29,410 nucleotides of DNA, from assembly GCA_964526635.1 (NCBI GenBank), contig CAZGLR010000034.1:1-29410 (forward strand), in the 5' to 3' direction. Numbering within the stretch: the stretch's first letter is position 1; every line of letters begins with the position of its first letter. Under the pieces are notes generated by a model that was given only the letters and a program-made list of their open reading frames with translations, was not told the origin of the DNA and ran no database searches. Origin of the DNA: CAZGLR01 sp964526635. Lineage in GTDB: Bacteria; Zixibacteria; MSB-5A5; GN15; JAAZOE01. The translations under genes and the position numbers were made by a program. This document shows, piece after piece, positions 25,532 through 29,410 of this stretch.

Positions 25532-26791
25532 ATGAATTTTTCGATTTTATACAACGTCTTCATGCGCGATTTCCGCAAACAGCACAAGCGGATGTTTCTG
25601 ACCCTGATCGCGATTTTGTGGGGGACGCTTTCGATCATGCTGCTTCTGGCGTTCGGAGAGGGCATGAAAAAGCAGTTCGCGATCAACAACCGCGGCCTCG
25701 GCGAGGGTATCGTCATCATGTGGGGCGGCCAGACCACGAAACCGTTTCAGGGTTTCGGAAAAGGCCGAAGGATTCGTCTGGCTCCCGAGGATGTCGGCTA
25801 TCTCAAACGGCGCATGCCGGAATTGGAAGTCGTTGCCGCTGAATATATTCGCTGGGGCGCGGAAATCCGGTATAAAGATAAGCTTCTGAACGAACGCATC
25901 AACGGTGTTCCGCCGGTCTACGAAGATATCCGCAATTTCCGGCCGACTATGGGCGGGCGGATGATAAATGATCTCGATATTGAGCAAAAGCGACGGGTCG
26001 CTTTTCTTGGATTTCGTTTAAAAGAACGGCTTTTCGGACCCGAAATCCCGGATGAAGAATGTGTCGGCGAGATGATTTATATCAATGGCTCGCCCTTTAC
26101 CGTCATCGGTGTCATGGCCGAAAAGATGCAGATGAGTTCCTACCAGGGCCGTGATGCCGATGTGATTGCCATCCCGTTCACGACATTTAATACTATTTTT
26201 GCCGATCCCTGGCTCGATAACATGATTCTCAAACCGATGCCGGGGTATTCCTTCAGGGAAATCGAACCGAGGTTGTTTGATGTCATGGGCGCCAAGTATC
26301 GCTTCGATCCATCCGATGATCAGGCCTTGTGGACCTGGGATCTGGTCGAAGAATATGAAACGACGCAAAGCGTTATGACCGGCATTCAGATTTTTCTCGG
26401 TATTATCGGCGGTCTGACACTCCTGATCGCCGGGGTCGGGGTAACCAATATCATGTATGTCTCGATTCGCGAGCGGACCCGCGAGATTGGCGTGAAAATG
26501 GCTGTCGGCGCCCGCAAGACCTACGTACTGGTGCAATTTGTCGTGGAGGCGCTGGGGATAACCTTCTTCGGCGGGCTTTTGGGTATGGCCGTGGCCTATA
26601 TCATGACCGAGTTGTTCAAAATGATCCCGATTGAATCGGAGGCAATAAACATGATTGGCCGGCCGACAGTCTCGCTCGAAATCGGGATAGCGGTCACAAT
26701 CATTCTGGGGATTCTGGGCTTTTTTGCGGGATTGTTCCCGGCCCTGAAGGCGGCATCGATTAATCCGACGGAGGCACTGCGCTATGAGTAA
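25532..26791 (+). CDS. MacB/FtsX-type ABC transporter permease (second)
   Basis: 419-residue paralogue of the preceding gene with the same plan. It has an N-terminal helix (LTLIAILWGTLSIMLLLAF), a periplasmic core, three C-terminal helices (IFLGIIGGLTLLIAGVGVTN onward), the loop RERTREIGVKMAVGARK and the ending FPALKAASINPTEALRYE. Both share the QxTKPxQGxxxGRxIR-like segment after the first helix (TSKPWQGLPRGRQIR in one, TTKPFQGFGKGRRIR in the other), showing recent duplication within the operon. It overlaps the ATPase gene by 8 bases. Confidence 0.9.
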   Translation: MNFSILYNVFMRDFRKQHKRMFLTLIAILWGTLSIMLLLAFGEGMKKQFAINNRGLGEGIVIMWGGQTTKPFQGFGKGRRIRLAPEDVGYLKRRMPELEVVAAEYIRWGAEIRYKDKLLNERINGVPPVYEDIRNFRPTMGGRMINDLDIEQKRRVAFLGFRLKERLFGPEIPDEECVGEMIYINGSPFTVIGVMAEKMQMSSYQGRDADVIAIPFTTFNTIFADPWLDNMILKPMPGYSFREIEPRLFDVMGAKYRFDPSDDQALWTWDLVEEYETTQSVMTGIQIFLGIIGGLTLLIAGVGVTNIMYVSIRERTREIGVKMAVGARKTYVLVQFVVEALGITFFGGLLGMAVAYIMTELFKMIPIESEAINMIGRPTVSLEIGIAVTIILGILGFFAGLFPALKAASINPTEALRYE

Positions 26792-27542
26792 GGCAACATC
26801 AAATGGCAAAAACATGATCTCCATGCAGAGCATCAGCAAAATATACCATACCGGCAAAGTCACCTTCGAGGCACTGAGCGGGATTGACTGCGATGTCAAG
26901 GAGAACGAGTTTGTCGCGATCGTGGGACCGTCGGGATCCGGAAAATCCACATTGATGAACCTGATGGGCTGCCTTGATACCCCCAGCGAAGGCAAATATG
27001 AACTCGAGGGACAGCGAGTCGATCGTATGGCCTCAAATCAACTGGCCGAAATCCGCAATCGCAAAGTCGGATTTGTTTTTCAGGCATTCAATCTACTGCC
27101 CTATGCCTCGGCCTTTGAAAATGTCGAATTGCCGATGCTGTATGCCGGCATGAACGGCCGCGAACGGCGCAAACGGGTCACCGATCTGCTCAATCGGGTG
27201 GGATTGGGTAATAAGCTGGCCAATAAACCGACCGAAATGTCGGGCGGTGAGATGCAGCGGGTGGCGATCGCACGCGCGCTGGCCAATAATCCCAAGCTGA
27301 TTCTGGCCGATGAACCGACTGGTAACCTCGATACCAAATCCGGTGCGGAGATTATGAAAATATTCCATCAGCTCTGGAATTCGGGACATACAGTCATCAT
27401 GATCACGCATGATATGAACCTGGCCAATGCCTGCGAAAGAGTGATAAAACTCAAAGACGGCAAAATATACAATGGCAACGGCAGTATGATGACCTCGCAG
27501 GTCGGAGCGCCATCGACAGTCAAAATTGACGACAATAACTGA
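26784..27542 (+). CDS. ABC transporter ATP-binding protein (LolD/MacB type)
   Basis: 252-residue ATPase for the two preceding permeases. Walker A is GPSGSGKST (residues 48-56), the Q-loop VFQAFNLLPY, the signature MSGGEMQRVAIARAL, Walker B LILADEPTGNLD, and the switch His lies in ITHD. The sequence belongs to the MacB/LolD/FtsE subfamily, which works with FtsX-type permeases. Its ATG overlaps the end of the permease gene, so translation is coupled. The extra C-terminal 20 residues or so are polar. A strong terminator follows at 27576. The pump's cargo is unknown. Confidence 0.94.
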   Translation: MSKATSNGKNMISMQSISKIYHTGKVTFEALSGIDCDVKENEFVAIVGPSGSGKSTLMNLMGCLDTPSEGKYELEGQRVDRMASNQLAEIRNRKVGFVFQAFNLLPYASAFENVELPMLYAGMNGRERRKRVTDLLNRVGLGNKLANKPTEMSGGEMQRVAIARALANNPKLILADEPTGNLDTKSGAEIMKIFHQLWNSGHTVIMITHDMNLANACERVIKLKDGKIYNGNGSMMTSQVGAPSTVKIDDNN

Positions 27543-27575
27543 ACTGACATACCCTTTATATTATGATCCTCCCCG

Positions 27576-27607
27576 AAGGCCCGGTAATGAACTGGCCGGG
27601 CCTTTTT
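27576..27607 (+). terminator. Rho-independent terminator of the ABC operon
   Basis: A 9-bp perfect stem (AAGGCCCGG / CCGGGCCTT) with an 11-base loop, the 3' arm running into a tract of five T. It lies 33 bases after the ATPase stop codon. Confidence 0.88.
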
Positions 27608-27704
27608 CCACCTGTCAAATCAGGGGCGTATTGCGTATGTAGAAGGGATGTCAGAATACCAACCGCAGGACATCCCGGCCCTTAACCAGTGGAAAAACCG
27701 CACG

Positions 27705-28037
27705 ATGGCGTATGATGTCGAGCTCGAGAGCCGTATCGACGAATTACTGGCCGCTCAGGATGGTTTGGCCAAGCGCAAGATGTTCGGCGGCTTGTGTTAT
27801 ACGATCAACGGCAACATGTGTTGCGGCATCATGGGCGACAGACTCATGGTCCGCATCTGCCCGGATGAGTATGACGCTCTTCTCAAACGCACCTTCGTCG
27901 AACCGGCAGCGTTCAAGAACAATAAGCCGATGCGGGGGATGGTTTTCGTCCGGCCTGAGGGCATTCGCCGCAACGGCAGTTTGAGCAAATGGCTGGCCAA
28001 GGGCGTGGCCTTCGCGGGCTCCCTGCCGGCGAAGTAA
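27705..28037 (+). CDS. TfoX N-terminal-domain protein
   Basis: 110-residue protein of the TfoX/Sxy N-terminal domain family. The family motif KMFGGLCYTINGNMCCGI follows the opening MAYDVELESRIDELL, and KPMRGMVFV comes later. It lacks the C-terminal helix-hairpin-helix domain of the E. coli/Haemophilus competence regulator, so it is one of the many stand-alone TfoX-N proteins of unknown role. The ATG at 27705 is chosen because relatives begin at MAYD. An in-frame ATG at 27648 would add 19 residues; its AAGGG lies too close to that codon. It ends 51 bases before the first CRISPR repeat. Confidence 0.8.
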   Translation: MAYDVELESRIDELLAAQDGLAKRKMFGGLCYTINGNMCCGIMGDRLMVRICPDEYDALLKRTFVEPAAFKNNKPMRGMVFVRPEGIRRNGSLSKWLAKGVAFAGSLPAK

Positions 28038-28088
28038 TAAGTATATAAATAACCGTAATACTAATATTTTCAAAATTTCAATTTTTGC
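28038..28088 (+). other. AT-rich flank of the CRISPR array (possible short leader)
   Basis: 51 bases, strongly AT-rich, between the tfoX-like stop codon and repeat 1. It holds AAGTATAT at 28039-28046, which matches part of the repeat's 3' end, but no full degenerate repeat. It may be a short leader or simply the array's trailing flank. Confidence 0.4.
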
Positions 28089-29410
28089 GCTGGGGCTTGA
28101 CTACAACGGCCGCTCAAGTATATTCTATATCGGCGTCTAAGGCGTTTATTGCGGGCTGGGGCTTGACTACAACGGCCGCTCAAGTATATTTGTGGTGCGA
28201 AGCATCATATTTACATTGAAGCTGGGGCTTGACTACAACGGCCGCTCAAGTATATTTTTTGGCGATGAATTTATCGTATACCCACAGCTGGGGCTTGACT
28301 ACAACGGCCGCTCAAGTATATTTATCCCCTATTATATAATATGGTCGGAACTGCTGGGGCTTGACTACAACGGCCGCTCAAGTATATTGGCAAACCCGCC
28401 TACCCCTTGATGATGTTGGCTGGGGCTTGACTACAACGGCCGCTCAAGTATATTACGACGGGCGCGTGATGCTGCGGGCGATGAGCTGGGGCTTGACTAC
28501 AACGGCCGCTCAAGTATATTCTACCGATTAATACCTGTTGGCCAATGTACCGCTGGGGCTTGACTACAACGGCCGCTCAAGTATATTTCGAAGATACCGA
28601 GGACGACGACGATGAGCGCTGGGGCTTGACTACAACGGCCGCTCAAGTATATTCCGATCGGCGGATATATTGTATTTCCTCTTGCTGGGGCTTGACTACA
28701 ACGGCCGCTCAAGTATATTGAAATGGCTGCGCTGGCTCAAAAACGAGCTGCTGGGGCTTGACTACAACGGCCGCTCAAGTATATTCACTCGCGCTAGGCA
28801 TATACGTGCGAGCGGGCTGGGGCTTGACTACAACGGCCGCTCAAGTATATTAAAAACAGCTACCGCCCAACCTTGTTACCTGCTGGGGCTTGACTACAAC
28901 GGCCGCTCAAGTATATTCAGTATTGTGAGCATTGTCAACAACTTTTTGCTGGGGCTTGACTACAACGGCCGCTCAAGTATATTGCGCTGGAGCATCCACA
29001 AAAGAGGCGATAGGCTGGGGCTTGACTACAACGGCCGCTCAAGTATATTTATCGACGGCAACTCGCGTGGTAACTATTCGCTGGGGCTTGACTACAACGG
29101 CCGCTCAAGTATATTATTTCGCCCCGACAGACGGCAATCACCCAGCTGGGGCTTGACTACAACGGCCGCTCAAGTATATTCGCTGGCTCAAAAACGAGGT
29201 GGCAAATAATGCTGGGGCTTGACTACAACGGCCGCTCAAGTATATTCGACAAGAAATAGCGGCGTCCCGACCGTAAGCTGGGGCTTGACTACAACGGCCG
29301 CTCAAGTATATTCTGTCCTATCGGTGCTGTCCTAAAGGTCCCGCTGGGGCTTGACTACAACGGCCGCTCAAGTATATTGGAGATAGAAAGGGATAGATAT
29401 TTTGATCCGC
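28089..29410 (+). CRISPR. CRISPR array, 20 full repeats, continues past window
   Basis: Twenty identical 36-nt repeats start at 28089, 28155, 28221, 28287, 28353, 28419, 28485, 28552, 28618, 28684, 28750, 28816, 28882, 28948, 29014, 29080, 29145, 29211, 29277 and 29343. The first two bases of a 21st are at 29409. Each repeat begins GCTGGGGCTTGACTACAACG and ends GCCGCTCAAGTATATT. Spacers are 30 nt, except one of 31 (spacer 7) and one of 29 (spacer 16), and all differ. Inside the repeat CTTGA (bases 8-12) can pair with TCAAG (26-30). A 36-nt repeat with fixed 30-nt spacers is usual for type II and also fits some type V and VI arrays. I saw no cas gene or anti-repeat in the window. Strand is assigned from the promoter in the repeat. 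Confidence 0.97.
28097..28124 (+). promoter_or_regulatory. Promoter inside CRISPR repeat 1 (present in every repeat)
   Basis: TTGACT (repeat bases 9-14), 16 bp, TATATT (bases 31-36): five of six matches to both sigma70 boxes, the -10 forming the 3' end of the repeat. The same boxes recur in all 20 copies, at repeat start +8 and +30. The expected start is about 7 nt into each spacer, running rightwards. The reverse strand of the repeat has no comparable pair of boxes. Confidence 0.65.

Noticed and set aside
25851..25870. GCTGGGGCG in the second permease gene, and similar short matches elsewhere, as a tracrRNA anti-repeat or stray repeat
   Set aside because: The match stops after 8-9 bases and lies within conserved coding sequence; chance similarity.
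27648..28037. TfoX-like gene as a competence regulator linked to CRISPR
   Set aside because: Only the N-terminal domain is present; such proteins are widespread and unlinked to competence. Adjacency alone is weak evidence.
28192..29209. Open frames within the repeat array encoding repeated LGLDYNGRSSI peptides
   Set aside because: The 66-bp repeat-plus-spacer unit is divisible by three, so frames stay open by chance. Repeats are conserved at DNA level, spacers are unrelated, and two spacers of 31 and 29 nt shift the frame.

Overview
The window looks like chromosomal DNA from a Gram-negative-type bacterium. The evidence is a FadL/OmpP1-like outer-membrane protein, an SLBB polysaccharide exporter, a lipoprotein, and a subtilase whose C-terminus carries a PNPFNPSTT-type sorting/FlgD-like domain. 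That tail, together with a BshB1-like deacetylase and a GerW/YtfJ-type protein, suggests an FCB-group or related candidate lineage such as Zixibacteria. This placement is inference from gene content; there is no rRNA or marker tree in the window.

Layout, left to right. (1) 1-4429, minus strand: a surface-glycan operon transcribed leftwards, with an SLBB export protein, then pseB, then pseC (cut by the window edge). It covers the first steps towards pseudaminic acid plus an export pore. (2) 4853-7671, plus: an OmpP1/FadL-like porin and a lipoprotein with an esterase fold whose nucleophile serine is replaced by glycine. (3) 7748-8458: a PIG-L/BshB1-type deacetylase, preceded by a strong terminator. 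(4) 8637-15499: the classic lipid cluster yceD-rpmF-plsX-fabH-fabD-fabG-acpP-fabF-rnc. It has a promoter so close to yceD that the message may be leaderless. (5) 15589-18412: an etfB without etfA, a zinc-ribbon/acidic-tail protein, a DUF2953-like plus GerW/YtfJ-like pair, and a small Smr-domain protein. (6) 18465-22090, minus: a small exported protein with a near-consensus promoter, and a secreted S8 protease. (7) 22420-22986: MntP manganese exporter behind a structured, AT-rich upstream region. (8) 23183-27542: a MacA-like adaptor, two MacB/FtsX-type permeases and an ATPase in one operon, closed by a terminator. (9) 27705-28037: a TfoX N-terminal-domain protein. (10) 28089 to the right edge: a CRISPR array of 20 complete, identical 36-nt repeats and the first two bases of a 21st, with nearly invariant 30-nt spacers.

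The most interesting signal is in the CRISPR repeat itself. Each copy carries TTGACT, 16 nt, then TATATT at its 3' end, i.e. a complete sigma70-type promoter pointing rightwards. Transcription would start about 7 nt into each spacer and give guides of about 23-24 nt without 5' processing. This resembles the repeat-embedded promoters known from the Neisseria type II-C system, but here both the -35 and the -10 lie inside one repeat. Two spacers (10 and 17) overlap on what appears to be the same or a homologous target, which gives a testable prediction of the sequence flanking the protospacer. No cas gene and no tracrRNA anti-repeat were seen in the window, so the effector, if present, lies elsewhere.
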